Of a stretch of 64,000 nt of DNA, positions 1 through 11,400 are shown piece by piece; the stretch's first letter is position 1, and every line of letters begins with the position of its first letter. The stretch is taken from NCBI GenBank assembly GCA_012103035.1, contig JAAVLL010000002.1, forward strand, positions 868,001-932,000. The letters run 5' to 3'. Below the pieces are notes generated by a model that ran no database searches, was not told the origin of the DNA, and saw only the letters and a program-made list of their open reading frames with translations. The position numbers and the translations under genes were made by a program. The DNA comes from Brucella oryzae (GTDB lineage Bacteria > Pseudomonadota > Alphaproteobacteria > Rhizobiales > Rhizobiaceae).

Positions 1-1269
1 CCTGTTTGAAAACGCGCGCATCGTTGATCCGTCGCGCGGCCTTGATGAAACCGGCAGCGTTCTGATCTACGACGGAAAGATTGTTGCCGCCGGAGCTGAC
101 GCTCGAAATCACGGCGCGCCCGAAGGTGCGCAAATCATCGATCTTAATGGCAAAGCCGTATTACCCGGCCTTGTCGATGCGCGCGTCTTTATTGGCGAAC
201 CCGGCGCAGAACACCGCGAAACCATCGCATCTGCGAGCCGTGCGGCAGCCGCTGGCGGTGTGACCTCCATCATCATGATGCCCGATACCGATCCTGTGAT
301 CGATGACGTGGCTCTGGTGGAATTTGTCAAGCGGACTGCGCGCGATACGGCCATCATCAATGTGCACCCGGCAGCAGCCATCACCAAAGGTCTCGGTGGC
401 GAGGAGATGACCGAAATCGGCCTGTTGCGCGATGCCGGTGCAGTTGCCTTCACGGAAGGCAGACGGACAATCGCCAATACGCAGCTCATGCGGCGCGCGC
501 TCACCTATGCCCGCGATTTCGATGCCGTGATTGCCTGCGAAACGCGCGATCCCTATCTTGGCGCGAATGGCGTCATGAATGAGGGCCTGTTTGCAAGCTG
601 GCTCGGTCTTTCCGGCAGTCCGCGTGAAGCGGAAGTGATCCGCTGGAACGCGATCTGCGTCAGCAGCGCTAACCAACAGCAACTATCATGCCGCACAGCT
701 TTCCTGCGAAATGTCGGCGGAAGCCGTGCGTCGCTCGAAGGACCTTGGTGCCAAGGTAACTGCAGGCGTTTCGATCAACCATTTGTCGCTCAATGAAAAC
801 GACATTGAGAGTTCCGTACGTTTTTCCGACTTTCGCCGCCTTTGCGCAGCGAACAGGATCGCCTTGCCATGGTAGAGGCCGTAAAAACGGCACTATTGAT
901 ATCATCGTTTCCGCCCACGACCCACAGGATGTCGATACCAAGCGCCTGCCTTTCTCGGATGCAGAAGCGGGCGCAATCGGCCTTGAAACATTGCTGGGGC
1001 CGCACTTCGTCTCTATCATAATGACAGCATTCCGCTGCTGCGTCTGGTTGAAGTGCTATCAACAGCTCCAGCTCGTATTTTCGGCCTTGATGCGGGCACT
1101 CTCGCCGGGCGCCAGAGCAGATATCGCCATTGTCGATCTGGATGAGCCCTGGATCGTGCACGAGGAAGAGCTGCACTCGCTCTCGAAGAACAGTTGCTTT
1201 GAAAGTGCTCGCTTTCAAGGTCGCGTCGTCCACACCTTAGTGGCTGGCAAAACCGTTTACTCGGCTTGA
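1..1269 (+). CDS. pyrC: Dihydroorotase-like protein (probably non-catalytic, PyrX type), 5' end outside window
   Basis: The N-terminal start lies upstream of the window. Amidohydrolase-fold features are visible: a beta-sandwich start, LPGLVDARVFIGEPG, a TSIIMMPDTDP stretch and ITKGLGG. Active dihydroorotases carry an HxH metal motif after PGL(I/V)D and a later DHAPH; here they read DARVF and SAHDPQ, so the metal ligands appear to be lost. In several bacteria such a PyrC homologue is a structural partner of aspartate transcarbamoylase, and pyrB may lie just upstream; that is inference. The frame breaks several times (near 650, 827, 886, 1000 and 1090). The C-terminus ends in GRVVHTLVAGKTVYSA. 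Confidence 0.75.
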
Positions 1270-1341
1270 AAAACTCCGCATAACCCGGAACAATCATCCG
1301 AAAATTCCGGGTAGGCGGAATCAAGAAACAAGGGGACGTTC

Positions 1342-1944
1342 ATGGCCGAAGCGGGATTCCTTAGCTTGACGCTCATGGGAGCGTTCATCTTCGGCTATTT
1401 TCTTGGCTCCATTCCGTTTGGTTTGATCCTGACCCGGTTCGCCGGGTTGGGTGACGTCCGGTCCATCGGCTCGGGCAATATTGGCGCAACGAATGCTGCG
1501 CACCGGCAACAAGAAGCTCGCCGCAGCAACGCTGATTTTGACATGCTCAAAGGCACTGTCGCCGTTCTCGTCGCTTCACGCTACGGGCCGGATGCCGCCA
1601 TTGGCGCTGGTTTCGGGGCCTTCATCGGTCACCTCTTTCCGGTATGGATCGGTTTCAAGGGCGGCAAGGGAGTTGCCACCTATCTGGGCGTTCTTATCGG
1701 TCTTGCATGGCCCGGTGCGCTGGTCTTCGCTGCCGTCTGGATCGTAACAGCACTCCTGACGCGTTATTCTTCCCTTGCAGCACTTATCGCCAGCATCGTT
1801 GTTCCCATCGCGCTTTATTCGAGAAGCTATTCCGCGATCGCAATTCTCTTTGCGATCATGACGGTCATTGTTATCTTCAAACATAAGGCGAATATTTCGC
1901 GCCTTTTGAACGGTACCGAGAGCAAGATCGGAGCCAAGGGATGA
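1342..1944 (+). CDS. plsY: Glycerol-3-phosphate acyltransferase PlsY
   Basis: Integral membrane enzyme that transfers the acyl group from acyl-phosphate to glycerol-3-phosphate, the first step of phospholipid synthesis. Family motifs are present: [36 protein letters not shown], and about five hydrophobic segments. The length of about 200 residues is normal. Residues 51-66 are garbled by two compensating shifts: two bases are missing near 1494 and one in a T run near 1541. The intervening [14 protein letters not shown] is readable in another frame. The stop overlaps the dprA start (ATGA), suggesting translational coupling. Confidence 0.93.
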   Translation: MAEAGFLSLTLMGAFIFGYFLGSIPFGLILTRFAGLGDVRSIGSGNIGATNAAHRQQEARRSNADFDMLKGTVAVLVASRYGPDAAIGAGFGAFIGHLFPVWIGFKGGKGVATYLGVLIGLAWPGALVFAAVWIVTALLTRYSSLAALIASIVVPIALYSRSYSAIAILFAIMTVIVIFKHKANISRLLNGTESKIGAKG

Positions 1945-3104
1945 AGGAAAGCGCGAATTCGAAAACTGGAATTCGCCTCTCCGATCGCCAGCGGCTCAAC
2001 TGGCTGCGTCTCATCCGAACCGACCATATCGGCCCTGTTACGTTTCGCGATCTGATTCTGTTTTGCGGCTCAGCCTCAAACGCGATTGAAATGCTGCCCG
2101 ATCTCAATATCAGAGGCGGCAGCGCCCGCCCGATCCGCGTCATGTCCATGGACGATGCTGAGCGCGAGCTTGAAACAATTGAGCGCGCAGGTGCCCGCCT
2201 GGTCGGAATGGGCGAGCCGGATTATCCCCAGCAGCTAAGAATTGCGAGGCCCCGCCCCTTGGTCACGATCAAGGGAAGTGCCGCCGTTTTCAGAAAGCCG
2301 CCCGTTGCCATTGTGGGCTCGCGCAACGCTTCTGTGATCGGCGCGCGTTTTACCGAACGTCTGTCGCATGATCTTGGTGAAGCCGGATTTGCTGTTATTT
2401 CGGGGCTTGCCCGCGGTATTGATGCAGCTGCACACCGCGCAAGCATGAAAACAGGCACGGTAGCAGTACTTGCAGGCGGACTGGATCGTCCCTACCCGCC
2501 CGAAAACCTGCCCCTCTATCGTACCATACCGGAACAAGGCGGCGCGCTTATAAGCGAAATGCCGATGGGCGCAGAGCCGCGCTCACGTGATTTTCCGCGC
2601 CGCAATCGCATTATTGCGGGCTTGTCGCTGGGGCTGATCGTCGTTGAAGCTGCTGAGCGCTCCGGCTCGCTCATCAGTGCGCGTATGGCCGGCGACATGG
2701 GACGCACCGTGTTCGCCGTTCCAGGCTCTCCGCTTGATCCTCGTGCTCGTGGCACAAACCTGCTTCTGAAACAAGGTGCGACACTGGTTACAGAAGCAAA
2801 CGACGTTATCGAAGCACTTCGGCCACTAGCCGGTTCAAATGCCTATCAGACGGATATAACGGTACAGCCTGATCTTTTATCGCCCGCAATGGAAGAACCG
2901 GAATCATTTCAACCAATAGCAACGGAGGAGCAGCGGGATATTGTCATCAATGCTCTAGGTCCTGTGCCGACCGACATCGACACACTTGTTCGCCATACAG
3001 GTATGGACACCGGAGCAATTCAGCTTATTTTGCTGGAATTGGACCTGGCTGGACGACTCCATCGATATGCCGGCAATCAGGTCGCTTTGGCCCCTCCAGA
3101 ATAG
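1941..3104 (+). CDS. dprA: DNA-processing protein DprA
   Basis: Intact, 387 residues. The protein binds incoming single-stranded DNA and loads RecA. An N-terminal helical region precedes the Rossmann-like DprA core with [10 protein letters not shown] (about residue 125), [43 protein letters not shown] and [11 protein letters not shown]-terminal winged-helix (DML1-like) part follows, with [15 protein letters not shown]. The ATG overlaps the plsY stop. The plsY-dprA-topA order is common in Rhizobiales. It is one of the few unbroken genes in this window. Confidence 0.95.
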   Translation: MKESANSKTGIRLSDRQRLNWLRLIRTDHIGPVTFRDLILFCGSASNAIEMLPDLNIRGGSARPIRVMSMDDAERELETIERAGARLVGMGEPDYPQQLRIARPRPLVTIKGSAAVFRKPPVAIVGSRNASVIGARFTERLSHDLGEAGFAVISGLARGIDAAAHRASMKTGTVAVLAGGLDRPYPPENLPLYRTIPEQGGALISEMPMGAEPRSRDFPRRNRIIAGLSLGLIVVEAAERSGSLISARMAGDMGRTVFAVPGSPLDPRARGTNLLLKQGATLVTEANDVIEALRPLAGSNAYQTDITVQPDLLSPAMEEPESFQPIATEEQRDIVINALGPVPTDIDTLVRHTGMDTGAIQLILLELDLAGRLHRYAGNQVALAPPE

Positions 3105-3402
3105 CCCCAGTTGGATTCAGTCTGAAGCGCCCTGAGCCTCAACGAGACGGCCGCCCCATATAGCCAATCACACATAAACTTGCAGTCTCCTCCGTATCTA
3201 TGTCCTCGTGATATAAACTGATTTTCTCACGCCCCTCGCAATCACTGGTTACGCACAGCTTAAAGGCTATCTTAAGTTGTATTTCGTGATTTTTGTCGTC
3301 CTGCTTTGACCAAACGCCGCCTGCTGTTCATGTGAAGGCAACGAATTTCACGCGGAGAGGAGGTATTTTATCTCCATGGGGCGCGAATCTGGGCTGCTTT
3401 AA
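3105..3402. other. Intergenic region dprA-topA
   Basis: About 300 bases with no supported gene. It should contain the topA promoter, but I see no clear operator or terminator. An AGGAGG ribosome-binding-like sequence occurs near 3357, too far from the topA ATG at 3403 to serve it directly. Confidence 0.4.
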
Positions 3403-6042
3403 ATGAACGTCGTCGTTGTCGAATCGCCTGCCAAGGCTAAAACCATCAATAAATATCTAGGCTCGAACTATAAGGTTCTGGCCTCGTTCGGTCATGTGCG
3501 AGACCTGCCAGCTAAAGATGGCTCGGTCCGTCCTGACGAAGACTTCGCAATGTCATGGGAGGTGGATAGCAATTCCTCCAAACGTCTTGCTGATATAGTC
3601 AAAGCGCTGAAAGACAGTGACGGCATCATTCTCGCGACCGACCCGGATCGCGAAGGAGAAGCCATCTCGTGGCATGTGCTTGAAGTGCTCAATCAGAAAA
3701 AGGCGCTCAAGGGCAAGACAGTCAAGCGGGTGGCTTTCAATGCCATCACGAAAAGGCGGTTCTGGATGCCATCGCCAATCCGCGTGACATTGATGAACCG
3801 TTGGTTGACGCTTATCTGGCACGTCGTGCGCTGGATTATCTCGTCGGCTTTACGCTTTCGCCCGTTCTGTGGCGTAAACTGCCGGGCGCGCGTTCGGCTG
3901 GCCGGGTTCAATCGGTAGCGCTGCGTCTTGTCGCGGATCGCGAATCCGAGATCGAACGCTTCATCCGTGAGGAATACTGGAACATTGCTGCGTTATTGAA
4001 AACACTGCGCAATGACAGTTTCACCGCACGCCTCACTGCCGTTGACGGCAAGAAACTTGGCAAGCTCGACATCAAGAATGGCGAACAGGCAACAGCCATT
4101 CGCACTATGCTGGAAGGTGCAAGCTTCAAGGCTCTTTCCGTCGAAGCGAAGCCGACCAAGCGTAATCCAGGACCGCCATTCACCACCTCAACCTTGCAGC
4201 AAGCTGCGTCCGGCCAGCTGGTTTCTCCGCATCGCGTACCATGCAAGTGGCACAGCGGCTTTATGAAGGTGTCGACGTTGGGGCGAGACTGCCGGTCTGA
4301 TCACCTATATGCGTACCGACGGGGTGCAGATGGCCCCAGAAGCGATCAACGCCGCCCGCGACGCCATCGGCAAAAGCTTCGGCGCAATATATGTGCCGGA
4401 AAAGCCGCGTTATTATTCCAGCAAGGCCAAGAATGCTCAGGAAGCGCACGAAGCCATTCGCCCCACGGATTTCTCGCGTCACCCGAAGGACGTACGCCGC
4501 TATCTCGATGAGGATCAGGCCCGACTCTATGAACTAATCTGGAAGCGAGCCATCGCCAGCCAGATGCAAGCCGCCGATATCGAACGCACCACTGTGGACA
4601 TCGAGGCGGTCAATGGCGCGCGCTCAGCCATGCTGCGCGCCAACGGCTCGGTAACGAAGTTTGACGGCTTCCTCGCCGCCTATATGGATCACCGCGAGGA
4701 AGAGGACGACGACGAGGACAGCGCGAAGCTGCCGGAAATCCGTTCTGGTGAAGCCCTGGCGCGTGAGAAGATCGATGCGACCCAGCATTCGACCGAACCG
4801 CCGCCGCGCTATTCGGAAGCTTCGCTCATCAAGAAGATGGAAGAACTCGGCATCGGTCGTCCCTCGACCTATGCGGCAACGCTCGCCACGCTGCGCGACC
4901 GTGAATATATCACCATCGACAAGCGCAAGCTTATTCCCGAACCCAAGGGCCGCCTGGTTACAGCCTTCCTCGAAAGCTTCTTCGAGCGCTATGTGGAATA
5001 TGATTTCACAGCCGATCTTGAGGAAAAGCTCGATCTCATTTCCGACGGCAAGCTTTCCTGGAAAGATGTTCTGCGCGATTTCTGGCGCGACTTCTCCGGT
5101 AATGTCGATGACATCAAGGAACTGCGCGTCACCAATGTTCTCGATGCCCTGAACGAAGAGCTGGCGCCACTGGTGTTCCCGGCCCGCGAAGATGGTAGCG
5201 ACCCGCGTTCATGCCCCACTTGCGGCACAGGAATGCTGTCCTTGAAGCTTGGTAGTACGGCGCATTCGTCGGCTGTTCCAACTATCCCGAATGCAAATAT
5301 ACGCGCCAGCTGGGCGGCGACGCCAATGGTGAAGCCGCAGCGGCAGACGAGCCCAAGTCGCTCGGCAAGGACCCGTTCACCGGCGAGGAAATCACCGCGC
5401 GGACCGGCCGTTTCGGCCCCTATCTCCAGCGCGGCGAAGGCAAGGAAGCAAAGCGCGCCAGCCTGCCAAAGGCTGGACCGTCGACGCGCTCGACCATGAG
5501 AAAGCCGTTGCACTTCTGTCCCTGCCGCGCGACATCGGCCAGCACCCGGAAACCGGCAAGATGATTGCTGCCGGTATCGGTCGCTATGGGCCTTATGTCA
5601 GCCATGACGGCACTTTCGCCAATCTGGAGAATGCGGAAGAGGTATTCTCTGTCGGTCTTAATCGCGCCGTGTCCGTTCTGGCCGATAAACAGTCGAAGGG
5701 CGGCGGTCGCGGTCGTTCCACACCGACGGCGCTGGCGACGCTGGGCGACCATCCCGATGGCGGTGCGATAACCGTCCGCGACGGCCGCTACGGGCCTTAT
5801 GTCAATTGGGGCAAGGTCAATGCTACCTTGCCGAAGGGCAAGGATCCGGCAAGCGTCACACTGGAAGAAGCACTGGCACTGATTACGGAAAAGGCCGGTT
5901 CTTCCAAGAGCAAGAAAGCCCCTGCCCGCAAGGCTTCGGCCAGCACTGCAAAAAAGCTGCTGCAAAGAAGCCAGCCGCGAAAAAGGCACCAGCAAAGGCC
6001 AAGTCGAAAGCCAAATCCAAGGCCGAGGCGGTAGAGGAGTAG
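3403..6042 (+). CDS. topA: DNA topoisomerase I (frame broken by six single-base deletions)
   Basis: Type IA topoisomerase that relaxes negative supercoils. The Toprim domain starts at residue 1 (VVVESPAKAKTI; ATDPDREGEAISWH). The catalytic tyrosine lies in GLITYMRTDG near 4313. The domain-II motif SLIKKMEELGIGRPSTYA follows, then a C4 zinc ribbon (CPTCGTGML, then CSNYPECKYT) and GRYGPYV repeats. A Lys/Ala-rich tail (KKAAAKKPAAKKAPAKAKSK) is typical of alphaproteobacteria. I traced six -1 shifts near 3757, 4216, 4277, 5252, 5475 and 5958; each is repaired by adding one base, and together they restore the frame. TopA is normally essential, so these are read as sequence errors. Confidence 0.95.
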
Positions 6043-6045
6043 CAA

Positions 6046-8407
6046 TTGGCACGCCGTTTTTCCAAATCCGATACCGGCCGATCCGCGCGGACCGAACGGC
6101 GTGCAGCCAAAGCAAAATCCATTGATGGAAGAAGCGATCCCAATGCGTTCCTGCCAACCCGTGAAGAGGTTCTCAAATATATCGAGGAGAACCCTGATCG
6201 TGCAGGCAAGCGTGAACTGGCGAAAGCATTCAACATCAAGGGTGATGCGCGGGTCTATTTGAAAGATCTACTGCGCGAGCTTTCTGACGAGGGCCTGGTT
6301 GAAAAACGCGCCCGTAAACTATCGCGCCCCGGCGCCCTTCCTGCCGTCACCGTGCTTGACATTACCGGGCGCGACGAAGACGGCGGTTTGCTGGCGCGCC
6401 CGTCGGAATGGGATGAAGCCAATTATGGCAAGCCGCCCATCGTCCTGATCCGCCGCACCCGGCTGAACAAGGCCTCCGAAGGCGGTCCGGCTGTCGGCGT
6501 CGGCGACCGTGTTCTGGCAAAAATTTTCCGCAATGAAGATCGCGACGGTGCGGACTATACCGCCCGCGTGATGAAGCGTCTCGAACACCGCACGAATGCG
6601 GTGCTGGGCATTGTACGCAAGCTTGGAAATGGCGAATGGCGTCTGGACCCGGTAAGCCGGAAGCAGCCGGAAGTTCAGCTTGATCCGGCACAGCTTGAAA
6701 ATGCCGAGGCTGGCGATCTTGTCGAAGTGGACCTCATTTCCTCGCGGCGTCAAGGATTGCCGCGCGGCAAGGTGCGACAGGTGGTCGGATCGATCGACAG
6801 CGAAAAAGCCCTGTCGATGATTGCCATTCACGAGCATGAGATTCCGCATGTTTTCCCTGCTGAGGCACTCAGCGAGGCAGAAGCCGCGCAAGCCGCGACG
6901 ATGGAAGGCTGCGAAGACTGGCGCGATGTTCCGCTTCTGACCATTGATCCGGCTGACGCCAAGGATCACGACGATGCGGTTTACGCCGAACCGGACAAAG
7001 ACCCGGAGAATCCCGGCGGACAGATCGTCATCGTGGCTATCGCGGACGTTGCGGCCTATGTCCGCCCTGATTCAGCTCTTGACCGTGAAGCGCAGAAGCG
7101 CGGCAATTCGGTCTACTTCCCGGATCGCGTCGTACCGATGCTTCCCGAGCGGATTTCAAACAATCTCTGCTCGCTGCGCGAATTGGAAGATCGTCCTGCC
7201 CTTGCCGTCCGTATGGTTTTGCAGCCGACGGACGCAAGAAATCGCACAAATTCCATCGCATCATGATGAAATCGGCGGCGAAACTTAGCTATTCGCAGGC
7301 ACAGGCTGCCATTGATGGTGCGCCGGACGACAAGACCGCACCCATTCTTGACAGCATTTTGAAGCCGCTTTGGAACGCCTATGCCGTGTTGAAGCGGGGC
7401 CGCGATGCCCGCGAACCGCTGGAACTCGACCTGCCCGAAAAGAAAATCCTGCTCACGCCCGATGGCAAGGTCGACAAGGTGATCGTTCCAGAACGGCTCG
7501 ATGCCCACAAGCTCATCGAAGAGTTCATGATTCAGGCCAATGTCGCCGCCGCCGAAACCCTCGAAGGGCGACACCAGCCGCTGATTTTCCGCATTCACGA
7601 TGCGCCAGCGCTTGCCAAGCAGGAAACATTGCGGGAATTCCTGCGCACGCTTGATCTCAGTCTCGCCAAAGGCGCTGAACTGCAACCAGCACAGTTCAAC
7701 CGGATTCTGGAGACTGTGGAAGGCACGGATCATCAGGAACTGGTCAATCAGGTTGTGCTGCGCACACAAAGTCAGGCGGAATATAGCCCCGACAACATCG
7801 GACATTTCGGTCTGCATCTGCGCCGTTATGCGCATTTCACTTCGCCGATCCGCCGTTACGCCGATCTGATTGTTCACCGTGCTCTGATAAAGGCCCTGAG
7901 CCTGGGAAATGACGGACTGACGACGGAGGAAGAAGCGAATCTCGAAGAAATCTCCGCGCTTATCTCTTCTACGGAGCGTCGCGCCATGTTGGCAGAACGG
8001 GAAACCGTGGACCGTCTTATCGCGCATTTTCTCGCCGCGCACCTTGGTGATGAATATGAGGGGCGCATTACTGGCGTCACGCGGGCGGGCCTTTTCGTGA
8101 ATCTTGCGACATATGGCGCGGATGGGCTGGTACCCATTTCAACTTTGGGTCATGAATACTATTTATATGACGAAGCGAACCATGCCATCGCTGGGGAACG
8201 GAGCGGTAAAGGCTTCCGACTCGGTGATACAGTGACGGTTCGGCTTGTGGAAGCGCTCCCGTTGCGGGCGCGCTTCGTTTTGAGATGGTTTCGGAACCGC
8301 ATCCATTGCCGATGTCGACCCGTTCACATCATAAGGCGAGCCGGACGATGCGTGGGCGAAGGGGTAAACCCGCGGGTATTCCGCGTCAGAAGAGAAGAGG
8401 TCGCTGA
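6046..8407 (+). CDS. rnr: Ribonuclease R (frameshifted), TTG start
   Basis: Processive 3'-5' exoribonuclease of the RNB family that degrades structured RNA. An N-terminal winged helix (NPDRAGKRELAKAFNIKGDARVYL) is followed by cold-shock-like domains. The RNB catalytic core has the acidic motif TIDPADAKDHDDAVYAE, then VYFPDRVVPMLPE and HFTSPIRRYADLIVHR. An S1 domain follows (YEGRITGVTRAGLFVNL), then a basic tail. It starts with TTG three bases after the topA stop. Shifts lie near 7235 and 8265; the corrected C-terminus ends in QKRRGR. The stop overlaps the next ATG. Confidence 0.94.
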
Positions 8408-8865
8408 TGAGCACGCTAGAGGCCAATTCCGCGCAAAATGTGCAGGTTTTCGGTAGCGAAAATCCGAAAGTTGCCATCGAAGCGCCCGTTGGGCGAAGCT
8501 ATGTGGCGTGGCTTTCGCGGACGTTGCCCGCATTGCGGTGAAGGAAAGCTTTTCCGGTCGTTTGTGAAGCCAGTAGCACAGTGTTCCGTGTGTGACGAAG
8601 ACTACACTGAACAACGTGCCGACGATCTTCCTGCATATCTTACCATTCTGATCGTGGGGCACGTAGTCGTTGGCGCCTTCATGGGCGTGGAAGCAACCAC
8701 CAATCTGCCACTCTGGCTCATATGGCGATCTGGGGACCGCTGACTGTGATTATGTCGCTGTTGCTTCTTCAACCTATGAAGGGCGCGACTATCGGCCTGC
8801 AATGGGCGCTCTACATGCATGGTTTCGGGGAGAAAGGCGAAGGTGAATATAGCGACGTGACCTGA
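8407..8865 (+). CDS. DUF983 family zinc-ribbon membrane protein
   Basis: Small protein of unknown function. A cytoplasmic zinc ribbon (CPHCGEGKLF and CSVCDEDY, four cysteines) is followed by two membrane segments: AYLTILIVGHVVVGAFMGV, and a second rebuilt across a frameshift (WGPLTVIMSLLLLQPMKGA). DUF983 genes commonly follow rnr in Rhizobiales, as here, with an overlapping start (TGATG). Shifts lie near 8500 and 8720. The family has no firmly assigned role and I do not add one. Confidence 0.85.
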
Positions 8866-8873
8866 AGGTCACC

Positions 8874-9611
8874 ATGACTGCCATGATTCAGCTTCCTCCT
8901 CTTCAGTCAAAGCTTCTAAAGCTTTGCGGCCACGTGATGCAGCATCCCTGTTGCTTGTCGACAGGTCGGGTAGCAAGCCGCGTATCCTCATGGGCAGACG
9001 CCACGCCAGCCTTGCTTTCATGCCGGGAAAGTTCGTTTTTCCCGGCGGTCGGGCAGACCCGATTGATGGTACGATAGCTGCTTCAGCTGAACTCTATGAC
9101 AGTGATGTTGTCAAATTACTAGCGGGCATGGGCTCTCGCGCATCACTGCGCCGCGCCCGTGCACTCGGTCTTTGCGCTATTCGAGAAACCTTTGAAGAGA
9201 CGGGACTTCGCATCGGACAAACAGCTTCTGTACCTATTGCCTCGCCCCTGCATCACGACTGGTCGGCATTCCTTGACAGTGGCCTCGTGCCAGCGCTGAA
9301 TAGTCTGCGCTATTTTGCACGTGCCGTAACCCCGCCGGACAATGTTCGTCGTTTCGATACCCGTTTTTATCGCATTCCGAGATCATATACCGGAACTGGG
9401 CCAGCAGCCACTCGTTCCCAGCGGTGAATTGGAGAATCTGGACTGGGTTTCCATCGACCAAATCGATAAACTCGACGTCGCCCACATTACCCAGGCGATC
9501 CTGAAAGAAGCCCGCGTGCTTCTCATGGACACCGAAGCTGAACTGCCTGCTACCTTACCGGTGGTGCAATATAGCAAGCGGTACGGCCGCTTTGTTCGCG
9601 AAGTGATCTGA
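8874..9611 (+). CDS. NUDIX hydrolase (frameshifted)
   Basis: Predicted nucleoside-diphosphate-linked (or CoA/ADP-ribose type) pyrophosphatase. The substrate cannot be read from sequence. The Nudix signature has a long insert: MPGKFVFPGGRADPIDG is separated from the REx2EExG helix (RETFEETGL), as in RNU/NUDT7-NUDT19-like members. The start MTAMIQLPPLQS is joined to KASKALRPRDAASLLLV by one missing A near 8910. A second shift near 9368 leads to the C-terminus VQYSKRYGRFVREVI. It lies 8 bases after the DUF983 stop and 5 bases before the MFS gene, so probably one transcript. Confidence 0.85.
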
Positions 9612-9616
9612 ACCTG

Positions 9617-10823
9617 ATGAATAAAGAAATTCACTGCGCCGATCTTGTCCCGCAGGAACCAGGCGGCGGGCCAGCGGAGGGCCAGATGCACTGGCGTTCG
9701 CTTGCTGCAGCTATCGCCACAATCAGCGCGGTCGGCGCGGCGATTGGCCTGGGCATCCCGCTTTTAAGCGTTCTTCTGGAAAGTCGTGGACACTCCGCGA
9801 GCTTGATCGGTGCCAATACCGCCGTCGCAGGCTTGGCATCCATCGTAGCGGCTCCTTTGCGGCACCAATCGCTGCACGATTGGGGTGGTCAAAGCCATCT
9901 TCCTTATGCTTATCATTGGAAGTGGAGCTTTTCTCGGCTTTCACTTCTTCCAGCCTCTATGGGCGTGGTTTACGCTCCGCATCGTTCTACATTTTGCGCT
10001 GACCGTGCTTTTCGTGCTGTCAGAATACTGGATCAATGCCTCCGCACCGCCTGAAAAGCGCGGACTGGTGCTTGGAATCTATTCCACATCCCTTTCGCTA
10101 GGCTTTGCACTCGGACCTTGGCTATTCTCGAAGATCGGAAGCACCGGCGGCCTGCCTTTTATGTCGGCTTCATCATCATTATGATCGCCCTCATACCGGT
10201 TGCATTTGCATGGCGGGACAGTCCTGACTTCGAGGAAGGCGAACATGTCCCCTTTCTCCCTTTTATCTTTGCCGTTCCAACCGCGACCATGGCCGTTTTC
10301 GTTTTCGGCGCTGTGGAAACCGGCGGCTTTGCCCTCTTCCGGTCTTCGGTGCGCGCATCGGTTATCCTGAAGCCGACGCCGCCCTGTTGCTTACAATGAT
10401 CGGCCTCGGCAATGTCCTGATGCAGATTCCATTAGGCCTCGTCAGCGATCGCATTTCAGATCGCCGCAAACTTTTGCTCTTCTGCGCCACAACGGGCCTG
10501 ATCGGTATGATCGCCCTGCCCTACCTCATGCAGCACTGGTATCTCATGGCAGGTATCCTGTTCCTGTGGGGAGGCGTAGTAGCTGGACTCTATACGATTG
10601 GTCTTGCACATCTCGGATCGGAGCTGACCGGCCGTGAGCTTGCATCCGCCAATGCCGCCTTTGTGTTCTGCTATGCAATCGGTATGCTTGCAGGACCGCA
10701 GGCCGTCGGCGTCGGCATGGACATGTTGGGGCCAAAAGGATTCCCGATGACTCTCGGTGTGTTTTTGCGGCATATGCACTCTTTGCGGCAGGAAGGCTGC
10801 TTTTGCGGAAGAAGCGGGCTTGA
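9617..10823 (+). CDS. MFS transporter, YcaD/YfcJ-like (frameshifted)
   Basis: Predicted inner-membrane transporter of the major facilitator superfamily with about 12 hydrophobic segments. Visible elements are GIPLLSVLLESRGHSASLIGANTA in the first repeat, the cytoplasmic loop SEYWINASAPPEKRGLVLGIYS, and LVSDRISDRRKLLLFC, the second-half equivalent of the MFS A-motif. The substrate is unknown. Breaks lie near 9855, 10138, 10340 and 10764. The reconstructed end reads FAAGRLLLRKKRA. It follows the NUDIX gene closely and ends before a palindromic repeat. Confidence 0.82.
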
Positions 10824-10906
10824 CTTTTCGCCGCCAATACGTAGTGTCGCGCCAAATTTCCGCTGCCGGATGAGATTACCGGAATCGCTGGAGGTTTCCA
10901 TCCATT

Positions 10907-10954
10907 GAGCATGATCCCGAAGATTGGGAACCGATTTTCGGCAAGGTCATGCTC
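10907..10954. repeat. Rhizobiales-type palindromic intergenic repeat
   Basis: The sequence begins GAGCATGATCCCGAA and ends AAGGTCATGCTC, giving a near-palindrome of about 48 bases. It lies between the MFS gene and rpmG. The GAGCATGATCCCGAA core is a widespread intergenic repeat in Rhizobiales. No function is assigned. Confidence 0.6.
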
Positions 10955-10983
10955 CGGCAAAGATACAGAGCAGGTAATTCGAT

Positions 10984-11151
10984 ATGGCCAAGGCTACGAC
11001 GATCAAGATCAAGCTTTTGTCGACCGCTGACACCGGCTTCTTCTACGTAACAAAGAAGAACAGCCGCACGATGACGGAAAAGATGACAAAGACCAAGTAC
11101 GACCCGATTGCGCGCAAGCACGTCGAGTTCAAGGAAACGAAGATCAAGTAA
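10984..11151 (+). CDS. rpmG: 50S ribosomal protein L33
   Basis: Intact, 55 residues, starting [21 protein letters not shown] and ending EFKETKIK. It is a large-subunit ribosomal protein. There is no CxxC pair, so this is the zinc-free (C-minus) form. Its mRNA probably ends in the structure at 11194-11372, where the terminator hairpin has been duplicated around an inserted element. Confidence 0.97.
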
Positions 11152-11193
11152 TTCGTTTCCAGTCGTCATCGACAAGACGATTGAAATAAAAAG

Positions 11194-11372
11194 CCGTCTC
11201 ATGAGAGACGGTTCAGACTGCTGACAAACCTCCGGCAGGGTCAAAATGACCTCAGATTCACGGAACGTCCCAGATTCAGAACGTGAACAAATCGGAATCA
11301 AAACCCTCGTTTTTGACTGCTTCCAAAAATCGAGGGGTTTGTAATCAATCTGAGCCGTCTCATGAGAGACGG
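11194..11372. mobile_element. Terminator-nested repeat element, copy 1
   Basis: A 143-base core (11212-11354) lies between two identical 18-base hairpin sequences, CCGTCTCATGAGAGACGG, at 11194-11211 and 11355-11372. An A tract precedes the left hairpin and a T tract follows the right one, so the original site was a bidirectional rho-independent terminator. The core begins TTCAG and ends CTGAG and carries an internal stem (arms AAACC(C)CTCG and CGAGGGGTTT). It is near-identical to the core at 27803-27946; one C is missing from a C run. No coding potential is seen. It lies between convergent rpmG and pleD. Confidence 0.75.
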
Positions 11373-11400
11373 CTTTTTGTTTCCAACCTTCGTTCAATCT

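Noticed and set aside
3403..6042. topA as a pseudogene
   Set aside because: All domains and catalytic motifs are intact on either side of each break, and topA is normally essential; sequence error is the better explanation.
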